From: Stropharia rugosoannulata
Lineage: Eukaryota > Basidiomycota > Agaricomycetes > Agaricales > Strophariaceae
Length of the DNA stretch: 64,000 nucleotides
Assembly (NCBI GenBank): GCA_028532985.1
Contig: JANCIK010000013.1
Coordinates: 2,108,001-2,172,000, forward strand
Reading direction: 5' to 3'
A program made the position numbers and the translations under genes. Position 1 is the first letter of the stretch. Every line of letters starts with the position of its first letter. Shown piece by piece: positions 45,157 to 59,165 of the stretch. Under the pieces are notes generated by a model, which saw nothing but the letters and a program-made list of their open reading frames with translations, made no database searches and had not been told where the DNA came from.

Positions 45157-47277
45157 TACTCCCAACTCGCAGAAACCGACCACTAGTGCGAAATCGTCGA
45201 GTTTACCAATGTGCTCAACTCAGCTCAATTCGCATTCTGGGAAATCGCATGTGCATTCCGGTCCAACTGCTGGTCCCAGCAAGTCGAGTCAAGTACCATC
45301 GGATAGGGCGTCGAAAGACAAGTCTGACAGTACCACACCCAAGTTGGAGTCATCGCATCGCATTCCGCAATCGTCGAAAACACCAACATGCTCAACTCGA
45401 CGAGATCAGCATTCTGCTCCAAATGTGCCCCAACTGCCTCGTACTGTCGCACCTCCCATTCCTGTGGAACCCAAAGTCGTTGCTGAGCCTCTGAGACGCA
45501 CTACACGTGAATCTCGACCTCCTGGTGAATGGTGGAAAGTCAAACCTGCTGCTGTGCCCCTCCCGCCTTCTACGCCGCCTTCTGAGACTGATGACCTCGA
45601 TAATGACGAACTCGACAGTTACACTGTTGATGAAGGCTTGGAAGAGGTTCAGTTTGCTGGTGCTGCTACTGTGTCAGATCCCAAGAACTACAAGCAGGCA
45701 CTCAAGGGCGACGACGCAGACAGATGGCGAGATGCAGCCAATGCAGAGTACAACACACTGCTGCAGAACAACACTTGGGAAATTGTCGACTTGCCACCTG
45801 GTGCAAAGGCAATTGGTTCTGGTTGGGTCTTCAAGGTCAAGCATCATGCAGATGGCACTGTGGAGCGTTACAAGGCTCGTATCGTCGCAAAGGGCTATAG
45901 TCAACGTCCTGGAGTCGATTACACTGAAGTCTTTGCTCCCACCTTCCGTCCAGCAACCTTGCGCATGATACTGGCTATTGCAGCTGCAGAGGACCTTGAG
46001 CTACGTTCTGTGGACATCTCGTCTGCATTCACCAATGGTGACTTGGATGAGGACATCTATATGCTGCAACCTGAGGGATTTCACGAAGGCGCACCAAACA
46101 AGGTCTGCAAGCTGCGCAAGTCACTTTACGGTCTCAAGCAATCAGCTAGGCAGTGGAACACGAAGTTACACTCTGTTCTCACTGATATGGGTTTCAAGCG
46201 TGTGGAAGCAGACAGGTCAGTGTACATCTACTCAGATGGCACAGTTCACATTTTCGTGCCCATCTACATTGACGACATCACATTTGCGTCCAAATCGACT
46301 GTGTCCATTGACTGTCCTGTGAAGCAACTCAGTGAACGATTCAAATGCAGGGATCTTGGTGCTACGGAGTTTCTACTAGGTGTTGGCATTACCAGGGATT
46401 GCAGCAAACGCAAGATTTCGCTTCACCAGCGCCAGTTCATTCTGGACATGCTTGAACGTTACAGTATGCAAGATGCAATTCCTGTCACCACTCCCATGTC
46501 AGCTGGCACCGTCCTCACTCGTGCAATGGCACCTAGCAGTTCTGACGACATTGAGTTCATGCGAAATGTTCCCTACCTCAGCGCCATCGGTTCCCTTCAG
46601 TATCTCGCCACAATGACACGTCCTGACATCGCACACACTGTGTCTTACCTCGCATGATTTAACAGCAATCCTGGACCGCAGCACTGGACAGCAGTCAAGC
46701 ACTTGTTCAAGTATCTGAAAGGAACACTTGAGTACAAGTTTGTTTACTCTGGTTCGCTTGGTACAGATCTGTTCACAACTTACTGTGATGCTGCACACGG
46801 CGATTGCAAGGACACTGGACGCTCTACAGGTGGATATGTCGTTCTTATGGCTGGTGGTGCAATTAGCTGGTCTAGCAAGTTGCAGAGCATTGTGACACTC
46901 TCTACCACTGAAGCTGAGTTTGTTGCTGCGGTTGAGGCTGGCAAGGAGATCTCCTGGATGCGCAACATTCTGCGCGAGTTTGGCTTTACGATTCCGGTTC
47001 CCTCCACACTGCACATTGACAACCAGTCTGCTATCAGTGTATCAAGAACCCAGAGCACCACGGACGTATGAAGCACCTCGACCTTCGCTTTTACTGGCTA
47101 CGCCACGCTGTACAGAACAGAGTCATTACACCCTCGTTTATACCCACAACACAACAGGTGGCTGACATTCTCACCAAACCGCTCTCAGCAGTTAAAGTAG
47201 ATTACTGTCGCTCTCACATGGGAGTTTGACCATAGTGTATATACTGTAGTATAGAGACTGCCTTGGTCACGGGGGAG

Positions 47278-47481
47278 TGTTAGATTACATAGGATTGGAC
47301 TGACCATCAGCAGTAGATTAGATATCGCGTACTATATTTAGTACGCTCCATATATAGTTAATCTCGCTTATGGCAGTATATAAGGCATGTACTAGTGTAG
47401 ATGCCTCTTAATCTCTTACCACCATCATCTCTGTGTGAGTTAGGTTCGCTCTCTGCACCTGTAAGCAGTCTGCTTTCAACA
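47278..47481 (+). repeat. E7 3' LTR (type A)
   Basis: 204 bp, type-A bases, ctaag at right. Confidence 0.95.
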
Positions 47482-47872
47482 CTAAGGGCCCTGGCTGCTT
47501 TGCATGCCCTGGCTGCCTTAGGATCTCTAAGGCTGTGCCAGGGAGATACAAAGCCCCTGGGGACAAAAGTCATTTTCCTGATGTCGACTTGCATGGACCA
47601 GTAGTTGGACCGAAATGCACATGTGATTTCCCAACATGCAAATTAGCCAGAGTTGAGCACTTTGGTAAACTCGATGATTTCACACCAGTGGTCGGTTTAT
47701 GCAAGTTGGGAGTAGGTGCATCGTGTTCGTCGTCAGATGACGAGTCAGATGGTGCTAGTCCTGCTGAAGGAGGTGCAGTTGGTGTGTCTGAGTCATCAGT
47801 ATCCAAGTCAGGCAAATAGGCAGCAGTTGAATCCCCTGCAGAATCTGGCACATCTGAGAAGTGTGAAGGCAT
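47482..47872. repeat. array spacer 8
   Basis: 391 bp, as spacer 1. Confidence 0.9.
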
Positions 47873-48076
47873 TGTTAGATTACATGGATTGGACTTGACC
47901 ATCAGCAGTAGATTAGATATTGTGTACTATATTTAGTATGCTCCATATATAGTTAATCTCGCTTATGGTAGTATATAAGGCATGTACTAGTGTAGATGCC
48001 TCTTAATCTCTTACCACCACCATCTCTGTGTGAGTTAGGTTTGCTCTCTGCGCCTGTAAGCAGTCTGCTTTCAACA
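47873..48076 (+). repeat. E8 5' LTR (type B)
   Basis: 204 bp with type-B diagnostic bases. Confidence 0.95.
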
Positions 48077-48794
48077 GGTTATGAGCCCTGTGCTCTAAGC
48101 ATCCTACTCATCACTTCTCTACTGTCCTTTCTCCACTGAGTGGCTTGGTACTTAACCTAACACTCATTGTCGCTTGTTTTGCCTCGTTTTCTCGTGAGCA
48201 CGACTGCCACGTCACGACCATCGTTCTGGTACCACCTGCGTTACACCAGCTTGCACGGTTATCGAGCAATCTGCCTCTTTTGGATTTAGGTCAATAGCAC
48301 TCTCTTGGTGTTCACCAGAGACTTTGCTCCCCGGGCTTCCCTGATTGTCAAAACACGTGGTTCTTTCGAGCACCTCATCGTTACACATGTCCCTCGTCAC
48401 TTGCCCACTCACAGGTCGTCACAATCAGCCGCTCACTCGCAATTCACTGTTCTTCACCAGAGTGCTCAACTCTGTCCAATTGACACTCTGAAACAGTATT
48501 GCTCACTGCACTAGCACATTGTCACTGTCGTTCGCACAACTCGATCACACACGTTCCGCATCGTTGAACTATACCTTCATTCAATCTCGTGTCAATCAGT
48601 TCACTGCTGCTCGTGGAATTGACGTTTTACTGCAAGTGCTCAACTCGGCCTAATTGTGATACTGCAAGTGTCCTGTCCACTGCTTGTGCATTTCAGCCCA
48701 GCTCGCCTCGCAAGTTCGCCACATCGTTTGCGCCATTCTCAGCTACCACCTCATACCACTTCATGTCTATCACCACTTTGCTTCACCTGCAACC

Positions 48795-49193
48795 ATGAGT
48801 TTCTTTGCAACACCTCAGTTTGACAAACTGAGCACTGCCAACTACCAACTCTGGTCTTGCAACATGAAAGCATGGTTACACTCTCAGGAGCTATGGCGTC
48901 TGGTTACAGGTGAATGCAAGCGTCCTGTGCTCTCTCTTATGCCGTCTATGGCTGAGATCGAGGCACACAACACATGGACAAGCAAGTCAACTGCTGCTGC
49001 TGGCTACATCCACAGTCATGTTCAGAATGAGCTCAAATCACACTTGGCTCACATTCTGCATGACCCAGTTAGCATGTGGTCAACTCTGGCAGCTGTTGGT
49101 TCAATGGCACAGTCTGCTTTGCCCCCAGCAGAGGAGATGTCACAAATTGTCGAGTATGCAGGTTTTGCGTCTGCACTTGCTACATACAGGTGA
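48795..49193 (+). pseudogene. gag: E8 gag, prematurely ended
   Basis: A 132-residue capsid frame ending at the shared TGA. No zinc knuckle. Confidence 0.83.
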
Positions 49194-50551
49194 CGCACAA
49201 GGCAATGATTTCGACTGGCTTGCAGATACAGGTGCAACTAGCCATATGACGACTCATCAAGACTGGATTGTGGAGTACAAACCTCACTGTGTCCCAATTC
49301 GTCTTGCAGATGATTCTATCGTCTACTCTGAGGGTGTTAGCAATGTGGTGTTCCATCCAGTCATCAATGGCAAGAAAGCGGACGCTGTAGTCATCAAACG
49401 TGTTCTGCACGTCCCCAAGTTGCGCAACAATCTGCTTGCATGTCTGTACCTCACCAAGCGCTCTGGCATCCTGATTGAGATCGATGCAAAGAAGATGTAC
49501 TTCAACTGCTCTGGCAAGACCATCTTCACTGCAACTATCAATGCATTGCACTCTGCCATTCTAGATGGTCTCACTCATCCCATTTGCAAATCTGCATGCT
49601 CTGCTTCATCGTCATCCACTCTACCCTCAATGCAGAGCTCTGGCATCGTCGTTGCGGACATCATAGCCATGCACACATCAACAAGCTGCTCTCCAAGGAT
49701 CTGGTCACTGGCATGCTCGTAACGTCGAAAGAGCAGCCAGATCTGATTTGCGAACCATGCTTAGCTGGCAAGATGACATCTGGCACATTTCCGAGCTCAA
49801 CTCGCAAATCGACGAAACCACTTGAATTGGTGCATTCTGACTTGCATGGTCCGCTCTCAGTGCCTACGCCTGAGGGACATCGCTACTGGATCACATTCAT
49901 CGACGACTGCACTCACCTGCATGCTGTCATGTTCCTAAAGCGCAAGTCAGATGCATTCGATGCATTCAAGGTGTACAAGGCATATGCAGAGAATCAGCTA
50001 AACACGAAAATCAAGGCAATGCAGGATGACAAGGCTGGTGAATACATGTCAAACAAGTTCATACAGTTTATGGAGCAATGCAGCATTCACAGGCGCCACA
50101 GCACACGCAATTGGCCTTAGCAGAATGGTGTTGCTGAGCGTGCCAACTGCACTATTGCTGAGCACGTCACTGCAATGCTTGTAGAGGCAAAGCTCCCACT
50201 CTCGTTTTGGCGACTTGCAGTGTTTGCTTACATTCACGTGTGGAACAGGCTACCTACGTCGTCTCTGACTGACTCTGTGCCCTACACTGCATGGCATGGC
50301 AAGAAACCCGATATGAGCCATCTCCGTGTTTTTGGTTGTGCTGCGTACGTCTTTGTGCAGAGAGACAAACGCAAGTCACTGCAACCACACATTGAGAAGT
50401 GCATTTTCGTCGGTTATCCTACAGGCTACAAAGGCTGGCAGTTCTACAATCCGTCCACTAAGAAGTATGTGATCTCGAACGTGCTATCTTTGACGAACGC
50501 AGTTTTCCTGGTTTGAAGGTCACTTCACCAATCAACTTGTTTCCAAAGGGC
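49189..50551 (+). pseudogene. pol: E8 protease-integrase, broken
   Basis: Short C run near 49624, shared TAG at 50118-50120, and 1-nt loss near 50477. The integrase C-part between the last two is open. Confidence 0.85.
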
Positions 50552-52778
50552 ATGCCTTCACACTTCTCAGATGTACCAGATTCTGGGGGGGATTCAACTG
50601 CTGCTTATTTGCCTGACTTGGACACTGATGACTCTGATGCACCAACTGCACCTGCTTCGGCAGGACCAGCACCATCTGACTCGTCATCTGATGACGAACA
50701 CGATGCACCTACTCCCAACTCGCAGAAACCGACCACTAGTGCGAAATCGTCGAGTTTACCAATGTGCTCAACTCAGCTCAATTCGCATTCTGGGAAATCG
50801 CATGTGCATTCCGGTCCAACTGCTGGTCCCAGCAAGTCGAGTCAAGTACCATCGGATAGGGCGTCGAAAGACAAGTCTGACAGTACCACACCCAAGTTGG
50901 AGTCATCGCATCGCATTCCGCAATCGCCGAAAACACCAACATGCTCAACTCGACGAGATCAGCATTCTGCTCCAAATGTGCCCCAACTGCCTCGTACTGT
51001 CGCACCTCCCATTCCTGTGGAACCCAAAGTCGTTGCTGAGCCTCTGAGACGCACTACACGTGAATCTCGACCTCCTGGTGAATGGTGGAAAGTCAAACCT
51101 GCTGCTGTGCCCTCCCGCCTTCTACGCCGCCTTCTGAGACTGATGACCTCGATAATGACGAACTCGACAGTTACACTGTTGATGAAGGCTTGGAAGAGGT
51201 TCAGTTTGCTGGTGCTGCTACTGTGTCAGATCCCAAGAACTACAAGCAGGCACTCAAGGGCGACGACGCAGACAGATGGCGAGATGCAGCCAATGCAGAG
51301 TACAACACACTGCTGCAGAACAACACTTGGGAAATTGTCGACTTGCCACCTGGTGCAAAGGCAATTGGTTCTGGTTGGGTCTTCAAGGTCAAGCATCATG
51401 CAGATGGCACTGTGGAGCGTTACAAGGCTCGTATCGTCGCAAAGGGCTATAGTCAACGTCCTGGAGTCGATTACACTGAAGTCTTTGCTCCCACCTTCCG
51501 TCCAGCAACCTTGCGCATGATACTGGCTATTGCAGCTGCAGAGGACCTTGAGCTACGTTCTGTGGACATCTCGTCTGCATTCACCAATGGTGACTTGGAT
51601 GAGGACATCTATATGCTGCAACCTGAGGGATTTCACGAAGGCGCACCAAACAAGGTCTGCAAGCTGCGCAAGTCACTTTACGGTCTCAAGCAATCAGCTA
51701 GGCAGTGGAACACGAAGTTACACTCTGTTCTCACTGATATGGGTTTCAAGCGTGTGGAAGCAGACAGGTCAGTGTACATCTACTCAGATGGCACAGTTCA
51801 CATTTTCGTGCCCATCTACATTGACGACATCACATTTGCGTCCAAATCGACTGTGTCCATTGACTGTCCTGTGAAGCAACTCAGTGAACGATTCAAATGC
51901 AGGGATCTTGGTGCTACGGAGTTTCTACTAGGTGTTGGCATTACCAGGGATTGCAGCAAACGCAAGATTTCGCTTCACCAGCGCCAGTTCATTCTGGACA
52001 TGCTTGAACGTTACAGTATGCAAGATGCAATTCCTGTCACCACTCCCATGTCAGCTGGCACCGTCCTCACTCGTGCAATGGCACCTAGCAGTTCTGACGA
52101 CATTGAGTTCATGCGAAATGTTCCCTACCTCAGCGCCATCGGTTCCCTTCAGTATCTCGCCACAATGACACGTCCTGACATTGCACACACTGTGTCTTAC
52201 CTCGCATGATTTAACAGCAATCCTGGACCGCAGCACTGGACAGCAGTCAAGCACTTGTTCAAGTATCTGAAAGGAACACTTGAGTACAAGTTTGTTTACT
52301 CTGGTTCGCTTGGTACAGATCTGTTCACAACTTACTGTGATGCTGCACACGGCGATTGCAAGGACACTGGACGCTCTACAGGTGGATATGTCGTTCTTAT
52401 GGCTGGTGGTGCAATTAGCTGGTCTAGCAAGTTGCAGAGCATTGTGACACTCTCTACCACTGAAGCTGAGTTTGTTGCTGCGGTTGAGGCTGGCAAGGAG
52501 ATCTCCTGGATGCGCAACATTCTGCGCGAGTTTGGCTTACGATTCCAGTTCCTCCACACTGCACATTGACAACCAGTCTGCTATCAGTGTATCGAAGAAC
52601 CCAGAGCACCACGGACGATGAAGCACCTCGACCTTCGCTTTTACTGGCTACGCCACGCTGTACAGAACAGAGTCATTACACCTCGTTTATACCCACAACA
52701 CAACAGGTGGCTGACATTCTCACCAAACCGCTCTCAGCAGTTAAAGTAGATTACTGTCGCTCTCACATGGGAGTTTGA
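50552..52778 (+). pseudogene. pol: E8 linker-RT-RNase H, broken
   Basis: One C short near 51111, RT open with YIDD to TGA 52207-52209. RNase H has 1-nt losses near 52537, 52550, 52617 and 52681; the last two are shared with E9 only. Confidence 0.87.
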
Positions 52779-52826
52779 CCATAGTGTATATACTGTAGTA
52801 TAGAGACTGCCTTGGTCACGGGGGAG

Positions 52827-53030
52827 TGTTAGATTACATAGGATTGGACTGACCATCAGCAGTAGATTAGATATCGCGTACTATATTTAGTACGCTCCAT
52901 ATATAGTTAATCTCGCTTATGGCAGTATATAAGGCATGTACTAGTGTAGATGCCTCTTAATCTCTTACCACCATCATCTCTGTGTGAGTTAGGTTCGCTC
53001 TCTGCACCTGTAAGCAGTCTGCTTTCAACA
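52827..53030 (+). repeat. E8 3' LTR (type A)
   Basis: 204 bp, type-A bases, ctaag at right. Confidence 0.95.
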
Positions 53031-53420
53031 CTAAGGGCCCTGGCTGCTTTGCATGCCCTGGCTGCCTTAGGATCTCTAAGGCTGTGCCAGGGAGATACAA
53101 AGCCCGGGGGACAAAAGTCATTTTCCTGATGTCGACTTGCATGGACCAGTAGTTGGACCGAAATGCACATGTGATTTCCCAACATGCAAATTAGCCAGAG
53201 TTGAGCACTTTGGTAAACTCGATGATTTCACACCAGTGGTCGGTTTATGCAAGTTGGGAGTAGGTGCATCGTGTTCGTCGTCAGATGACGAGTCAGATGG
53301 TGCTAGTCCTGCTGAAGGAGGTGCAGTTGGTGTGTCTGAGTCATCAGTATCCAAGTCAGGCAAATAGGCAGCAGTTGAATCCCCTGCAGAATCTGGCACA
53401 TCTGAGAAGTGTGAAGGCAT
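53031..53420. repeat. array spacer 9
   Basis: 390 bp: GCCCGGGGGAC near 53103 replaces GCCCCTGGGGAC. Confidence 0.9.
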
Positions 53421-53624
53421 TGTTAGATTACATGGATTGGACTTGACCATCAGCAGTAGATTAGATATTGTGTACTATATTTAGTATGCTCCATATATAG
53501 TTAATCTCGCTTATGGTAGTATATAAGGCATGTACTAGTGTAGATGCCTCTTAATCTCTTACCACCACCATCTCTGTGTGAGTTAGGTTTGCTCTCTGCG
53601 CCTGTAAGCAGTCTGCTTTCAACA
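53421..53624 (+). repeat. E9 5' LTR (type B)
   Basis: 204 bp with type-B diagnostic bases. Confidence 0.95.
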
Positions 53625-54339
53625 GGTTATGAGCCCTGTGCTCTAAGCATCCTACTCATCACTTCTCTACTGTCCTTTCTCCACTGAGTGGCTTGGTACT
53701 TAACCTAACACTCATTGTCGCTTGTTTTGCCTCGTTTTCTCGTGAGCACGACTGCCACGTCACGACCATCGTTCTGGTACCACCTGCGCACACCAGCTTG
53801 CACGGTTATCGAGCAATCTGCCTCTTTTGGATTTAGGTCAATAGCACTCTCTTGGTGTTCACCAGAGACTTTGCTCCCGGGCTTCCCTGATTGTCAAAAC
53901 ACGTGGTTCTTTCGAGCACCTCATCGTTACACATGTCCCTCGTCACTTGCCCACTCACAGGTCGTCACAATCAGCCGCTCACTCGCAATTCACTGTTCTT
54001 CACCAGAGTGCTCAACTCTGTCCAATTGACACTCTGAAACAGTATTGCTCACTGCACTAGCACATTGTCACTGTCGCTCGCACAACTCGATCACACACGT
54101 TCCGCATCGTTGAACTATACCTTCATTCAATCTCGTGTCAATCAGTTCACTGCTGCTCGTGGAATTGACGTTTACTGCAAGTGCTCAACTCGGCCTAATT
54201 GTGATACTGCAAGTGTCCTGTCCACTGCTTGTGCATTTCAGCCCAGCTCGCCTCGCAAGTTCGCCACATCGTTTGCGCCATTCTCAGCTACCACCTCATA
54301 CCACTTCATGTCTATCACCACTTTGCTTCACCTGCAACC

Positions 54340-54732
54340 ATGAGTTTCTTTGCAACACCTCAGTTTGACAAACTGAGCACTGCCAACTACCAACTCTGGT
54401 CTTGCAACATGAAAGCATGGTTACACTCTCAGGAGCTATGGCGTCTGGTTACAGGTGAATGCAAGCGTCCTGTGCTCTCTCTTATGCCGTCTATGGCTGA
54501 GATCGAGGCACACAACACATGGACAAGCAAGTCAACTGCTGCTGCTGGCTACATCCACAGTCATGTTCAGAATGAGCTCAAATCACACTTGGCTCACATT
54601 CTGCATGACCCAGTTAGCATGTGGTCAACTCTGGCAGCTGTTGGTTCAATGGCACAGTCTGCTTTGCCCCAGCAGAGGAGATGTCACAAATTGTCGAGTA
54701 TGCAGGTTTTGCGTCTGCACTTGCTACATACA
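54340..54732 (+). pseudogene. gag: E9 gag, frameshifted into the protease frame
   Basis: As in E4, the C run near 54669 is one short, which merges the shifted capsid tail with the protease frame and bypasses the shared TGA. Confidence 0.82.
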
Positions 54733-56091
54733 GGTGACGCACAAGGCAATGATTTCGACTGGCTTGCAGATACAGGTGCAACTAGCCATATGACGACTCA
54801 TCAAGACTGGATTGTGGAGTACAAACCTCACTGTGTCCCAATTCGTCTTGCAGATGATTCTATCGTCTACTCTGAGGGTGTTAGCAATGTGGTGTTCCAT
54901 CCAGTCATCAATGGCAAGAAAGCGGACGCTGTAGTCATCAAACGTGTTCTGCACGTCCCCAAGTTGCGCAACAATCTGCTTGCATGTCTGTACCTCACCA
55001 AGCGCTCTGGCATCCTGATTGAGATCGATGCAAAGAAGATGTACTTCAACTGCTCGGCAAGACCATCTTCACTGCAACTATCAATGCATTGCACTCTGCC
55101 ATTCTAGATGGTCTCACTCATCCCATTTGCAAATCTGCATGCTCTGCTTCATCGTCATCCACTCTACCCTCAATGCAGAGCTCTGGCATCGTCGCTGCGG
55201 ACATCATAGCCATGCACACATCAACAAGCTGCTCTCCAAGGATCTGGTCACTGGCATGCTCGTAACGCCGAAAGAGCAGCCAGATCTGATTTGCGAACCA
55301 TGCTTAGCTGGCAAGATGACATCTGGCACATTTCCGAGCTCAACTCGCAAATCGACGAAACCACTTGAATTGGTGCATTCTGACTTGCATGGTCCGCTCT
55401 CAGTGCCTACGCCTGAGGGACATCGCTACTGGATCACATTCATCGACGACTGCACTCACCTGCATGCTGTCATGTTCCTAAAGCGCAAGTCAGATGCATT
55501 CGATGCATTCAAGGTGTACAAGGCATATGCAGAGAATCAGCTAAACACGAAAATCAAGGCAATGCAGGATGACAAGGCTGGTGAATACATGTCAAACAAG
55601 TTCATACAGTTTATGGAGCAATGCAGCATTCACAGGCGCCACAGCACACGCAATTGGCCTTAGCAGAATGGTGTTGCTGAGCGTGCCAACTGCACTATTG
55701 CTGAGCACGTCACTGCAATGCTTGTAGAGGCAAAGCTCCCACTCGTTTTGGCGACTTGCAGTGTTTGCTTACATTCACGTGTGGAACAGGCTACCTACGT
55801 CGTCTCTGACTGACTCTGTGCCCTACACTGCATGGCATGGCAAGAAACCCGATATGAGCCATCTCCGTGTTTTTGGTTGTGCTGCGACGCCTTTGTGCAG
55901 AGAGACAAACGCAAGTCACTGCAACCACACATTGAGAAGTGCATTTTCGTCGGTTATCCTACAGGCTACAAAGGCTGGCAGTTCTACAATCCGTCCACTA
56001 AGAAGTATGTGATCTCGAACGTGCTATCTTTGACGAACGCAGTTTTCCTGGTTTGAAGGTCACTTCACCAATCAACTTGTTTCCAAAGGGC
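54733..56091 (+). pseudogene. pol: E9 protease-integrase, broken
   Basis: A private 2-nt loss near 55055, short C run near 55168, shared TAG at 55661-55663, 2-nt loss near 55743 (with E4), 1-nt loss near 55886 (with E10), and 1-nt loss near 56017. Confidence 0.85.
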
Positions 56092-58318
56092 ATGCCTTCA
56101 CACTTCTCAGATGTACCAGATTCTGGGGGGGATTCAACTGCTGCTTATTTGCCTGACTTGGACACTGATGACTCTGATGCACCAACTGCACCTGCTTCGG
56201 CAGGACCAGCACCATCTGACTCGTCATCTGATGACGAACACGATGCACCTACTCCCAACTCGCAGAAACCGACCACTAGTGCGAAATCGCCGAGTTTACC
56301 AATGTGCTCAACTCAGCTCAATTCGCATTCTGGGAAATCGCATGTGCATTCCGGTCCAACTGCTGGTCCCAGCAAGTCGAGTCAAGTACCATCGGATAGG
56401 GCGTCGAAAGACAAGTCTGACAGTACCACACCCAAGTTGGAGTCATCGCATCGCATTCCGCAATCGTCGAAAACACCAACATGCTCAACTCGACGAGATC
56501 AGCATTCTGCTCCAAATGTGCCCCAACTGCCTCGTACTGTCGCACCTCCCATTCCTGTGGAACCCAAAGTCGTTGCTGAGCCTCTGAGACGCACTACACG
56601 TGAATCTCGACCTCCTGGTGAATGGTGGAAAGTCAAACCTGCTGCTGTGCCCTCCCGCCTTCTACGCCGCCTTCTGAGACTGATGACCTCGATAATGACG
56701 AACTCGACAGTTACACTGTTGATGAAGGCTTGGAAGAGGTTCAGTTTGCTGGTGCTGCTACTGTGTCAGATCCCAAGAACTACAAGCAGGCACTCAAGGG
56801 CGACGACGCAGACAGATGGCGAGATGCAGCCAATGCAGAGTACAACACACTGCTGCAGAACAACACTTGGGAAATTGTCGACTTGCCACCTGGTGCAAAG
56901 GCAATTGGTTCTGGTTGGGTCTTCAAGGTCAAGCATCATGCAGATGGCACTGTGGAGCGTTACAAGGCTCGTATCGTCGCAAAGGGCTATAGTCAACGTC
57001 CTGGAGTCGATTACACTGAAGTCTTTGCTCCCACCTTCCGTCCAGCAACCTTGCGCATGATACTGGCTATTGCAGCTGCAGAGGACCTTGAGCTACGTTC
57101 TGTGGACATCTCGTCTGCATTCACCAATGGTGACTTGGATGAGGACATCTATATGCTGCAACCTGAGGGATTTCACGAAGGCGCACCAAACAAGGTCTGC
57201 AAGCTGCGCAAGTCACTTTACGGTCTCAAGCAATCAGCTAGGCAGTGGAACACGAAGTTACACTCTGTTCTCACTGATATGGGTTTCAAGCGTGTGGAAG
57301 CAGACAGGTCAGTGTACATCTACTCAGATGGCACAGTTCACATTTTCGTGCCCATCTACATTGACGACATCACATTTGCGTCCAAATCGACTGTGTCCAT
57401 TGACTGTCCTGTGAAGCAACTCAGTGAACGATTCAAATGCAGGGATCTTGGTGCTACGGAGTTTCTACTAGGTGTTGGCATTACCAGGGATTGCAGCAAA
57501 CGCAAGATTTCGCTTCACCAGCGCCAGTTCATTCTGGACATGCTTGAACGTTACAGTATGCAAGATGCAATTCCTGTCACCACTCCCATGTCAGCTGGCA
57601 CCGTCCTCACTCGTGCAATGGCACCTAGCAGTTCTGACGACATTGAGTTCATGCGAAATGTTCCCTACCTCAGCGCCATCGGTTCCCTTCAGTATCTCGC
57701 CACAATGACACGCCCTGACATTGCACACACTGTGTCTTACCTCGCATGATTTAACAGCAATCCTGGACCGCAGCACTGGACAGCAGTCAAGCACTTGTTC
57801 AAGTATCTGAAAGGAACACTTGAGTACAAGTTTGTTTACTCTGGTTCGCTTGGTACAGATCTGTTCACAACTTACTGTGATGCTGCACACGGCGATTGCA
57901 AGGACACTGGACGCCTACAGGTGGATATGTCGTTCTTATGGCTGGTGGTGCAATTAGCTGGTCTAGCAAGTTGCAGAGCATTGTGACACTCTCTACCACT
58001 GAAGCTGAGTTTGTTGCTGCGGTTGAGGCTGGCAAGGAGATCTCCTGGATGCGCAACATTCTGCGCGAGTTTGGCTTTACGATTCCAGTTCCTCCACACT
58101 GCACATTGACAACCAGTCTGCTATCAGTGTATCGAAGAACCCAGAGCACCACGGACGATGAAGCACCTCGACCTTCGCTTTTACTGGCTACGCCACGCTG
58201 TACAGAACAGAGTCATTACACCTCGTTTATACCCACAACACAACAGGTGGCTGACATTCTCACCAAACCGCTCTCAGCAGTTAAAGTAGATTACTGTCGC
58301 TCTCACATGGGAGTTTGA
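56092..58318 (+). pseudogene. pol: E9 linker-RT-RNase H, broken
   Basis: One C short near 56651, RT open with YIDD to TGA 57747-57749, 2-nt loss near 57914, and 1-nt losses near 58090, 58157 and 58221. Confidence 0.87.
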
Positions 58319-58366
58319 CCATAGTGTATATACTGTAGTATAGAGACTGCCTTGGTCACGGGGGAG

Positions 58367-58570
58367 TGTTAGATTACATAGGATTGGACTGACCATCAGC
58401 AGTAGATTAGATATCGCGTACTATATTTAGTACGCTCCATATATAGTTAATCTCGCTTATGGCAGTATATAAGGCATGTACTAGTGTAGATGCCTCTTAA
58501 TCTCTTACCACCATCATCTCTGTGTGAGTTAGGTTCGCTCTCTGCACCTGTAAGCAGTCTGCTTTCAACA
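58367..58570 (+). repeat. E9 3' LTR (type A)
   Basis: 204 bp, type-A bases, ctaag at right. Confidence 0.95.
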
Positions 58571-58961
58571 CTAAGGGCCCTGGCTGCTTTGCATGCCCTG
58601 GCTGCCTTAGGATCTCTAAGGCTGTGCCAGGGAGATACAAAGCCCCTGGGGACAAAAGTCATTTTCCTGATGTCGACTTGCATGGACCAGTAGTTGGACC
58701 GAAATGCACATGTGATTTCCCAACATGCAAATTAGCCAGAGTTGAGCACTTTGGTAAACTCGATGATTTCACACCAGTGGTCGGTTTATGCAAGTTGGGA
58801 GTAGGTGCATCGTGTTCGCCGTCAGATGACGAGTCAGATGGTGCTAGTCCTGCTGAAGGAGGTGCAGTTGGTGTGTCTGAGTCATCAGTATCCAAGTCAG
58901 GCAAATAGGCAGCAGTTGAATCCCCTGCAGAATCTGGCACATCTGAGAAGTGTGAAGGCAT
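58571..58961. repeat. array spacer 10
   Basis: 391 bp. GTTCGCCGTCAG (near 58815) is a third version of the site that varies in spacers 3 and 4. Confidence 0.9.
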
Positions 58962-59165
58962 TGTTAGATTACATGGATTGGACTTGACCATCAGCAGTAG
59001 ATTAGATATTGTGTACTATATTTAGTATGCTCCATATATAGTTAATCTCGCTTATGGTAGTATATAAGGCATGTACTAGTGTAGATGCCTCTTAATCTCT
59101 TACCACCACCATCTCTGTGTGAGTTAGGTTTGCTCTCTGCGCCTGTAAGCAGTCTGCTTTCAACA
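58962..59165 (+). repeat. E10 5' LTR (type B)
   Basis: 204 bp with type-B diagnostic bases. Confidence 0.95.

Larger units (their letters stand above)
41211..47229 (+). pseudogene. pol: E7 linker-RT-RNase H, split by the pogo insertion
   Basis: The linker is open to 41370, is interrupted, and resumes at 45157 after the TA duplication. From there the linker and RT read as one frame without the C-run shift seen in every other unit, through VDISSAFTNGD and YIDD, to TGA 46655-46657. RNase H has one 1-nt loss near 47043, shared with E2. Confidence 0.9.
38531..47481 (+). mobile_element. E7: Ty1/copia element interrupted by a pogo-like transposon
   Basis: Standard architecture (PBS from 38735, PPT ending at 47277), with a 3786-bp DNA transposon at 41371-45156 in the pol linker. 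Apart from that insertion it is the least frameshifted unit, and the only one whose C run before RT (near 45557) keeps frame. Confidence 0.95.
47873..53030 (+). mobile_element. E8: Ty1/copia element
   Basis: Standard architecture (PBS from 48077, PPT ending at 52826). Confidence 0.95.
53421..58570 (+). mobile_element. E9: Ty1/copia element
   Basis: Standard architecture (PBS from 53625, PPT ending at 58366). It has the most indels of any unit and combines variants otherwise seen in E4, E8 and E10. Confidence 0.95.
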